DNA of 5,783 nucleotides from JBJXFY01 sp046155815 (GTDB lineage Bacteria > Verrucomicrobiota > Verrucomicrobiia > Limisphaerales > CAIMTB01). Positions 5,731 through 5,783 of the stretch are shown piece after piece. The notes under the pieces were generated by a model that was given only the letters and a program-made list of their open reading frames with translations, did no database searches and was not told the DNA's origin. The stretch lies in assembly GCA_046155815.1 (NCBI GenBank), contig JBJXFY010000141.1, forward strand, positions 1 through 5,783, written 5' to 3'. Positions within the stretch are counted from its first letter, which is position 1; the number at the start of each line of letters is the position of its first letter. The position numbers were made by a program, and so were the translations under genes.

Positions 5731-5783
5731 CGGGACGTAGCGTAGCTTGGTAGCGCGCTTCCTTGGGGTGGAAGAGGTCGTGA
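5731..5783 (+). tRNA. tRNA-Pro, anticodon GGG (3' end outside window)
   Basis: The acceptor 5' strand CGGGACG is at 5731-5737, followed by TA at positions 8-9. The D-stem GCGT 5740-5743 pairs with GCGC 5753-5756 around the loop AGCTTGGTA. The anticodon stem CTTCC 5758-5762 pairs exactly with GGAAG 5770-5774. The 7-base loop TTGGGGT gives anticodon GGG at 5765-5767, reading proline CCC and CCU codons. A 5' terminal C, expected to pair with G72, is typical of bacterial proline tRNAs. The variable loop AGGTC and the start of the T-stem are present; the window ends before the T-loop and the 3' acceptor strand. Confidence 0.93.

Noticed and set aside
5731..5783. tRNA gene as an integration attachment site
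   Set aside because: No integrase, phage gene or duplicated tRNA end is visible in the window.

Overview
This is a GC-rich stretch of bacterial chromosome. It holds four protein genes and the 5' part of a tRNA gene. The gene set (an ADP-ribosylglycohydrolase with a GHDTDS metal motif, an FG-GAP/ASPIC-UnbV surface protein, a PA0069-type radical SAM protein and a YjhG/YagF-type sugar-acid dehydratase), the high GC and the lack of Shine-Dalgarno motifs at the visible starts suggest a free-living member of the Planctomycetota-Verrucomicrobiota-Chlamydiota group. I favour Verrucomicrobiota (Opitutae-like), but this is a judgement from family resemblance, not a computed placement.

Layout from left to right. 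(1) Positions 1-406, plus strand: the C-terminal end of an ADP-ribosylglycohydrolase-family enzyme cut by the window edge. (2) 466-2319, plus strand: a membrane-anchored CRTAC1-type protein with six clear calcium-loop (DxDxDG) repeats and a C-terminal ASPIC/UnbV domain. (3) 2320-2360: a short gap between convergent genes, carrying a perfect 8-bp hairpin. (4) 2361-3416, minus strand: a PA0069-family radical SAM protein. (5) 3417-3599: a 183-bp spacer holding an inverted pair of elements, each built of three 9-bp units, with smaller inverted repeats between them. (6) 3600-5558, minus strand: a full-length YjhG/YagF-type D-xylonate dehydratase. (7) 5559-5730: a divergent intergenic region with a G-tract upstream of the dehydratase start, an inverted repeat and a plausible tRNA promoter. 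(8) From 5731 to the window end, plus strand: tRNA-Pro with anticodon GGG, cut by the window edge.

The genes do not form an obvious shared pathway. The dehydratase would convert D-xylonate to 2-keto-3-deoxy-D-xylonate in non-phosphorylative pentose catabolism, but no aldolase, xylose dehydrogenase, transporter or regulator for that route lies in the window. The two minus-strand genes point the same way, but the repeat-bearing spacer makes tight co-translation unlikely. I see no CRISPR array, transposase, phage gene or defence system. The signal least explained by the genes is the inverted, 9-bp-periodic repeat pair in the 3417-3599 spacer.
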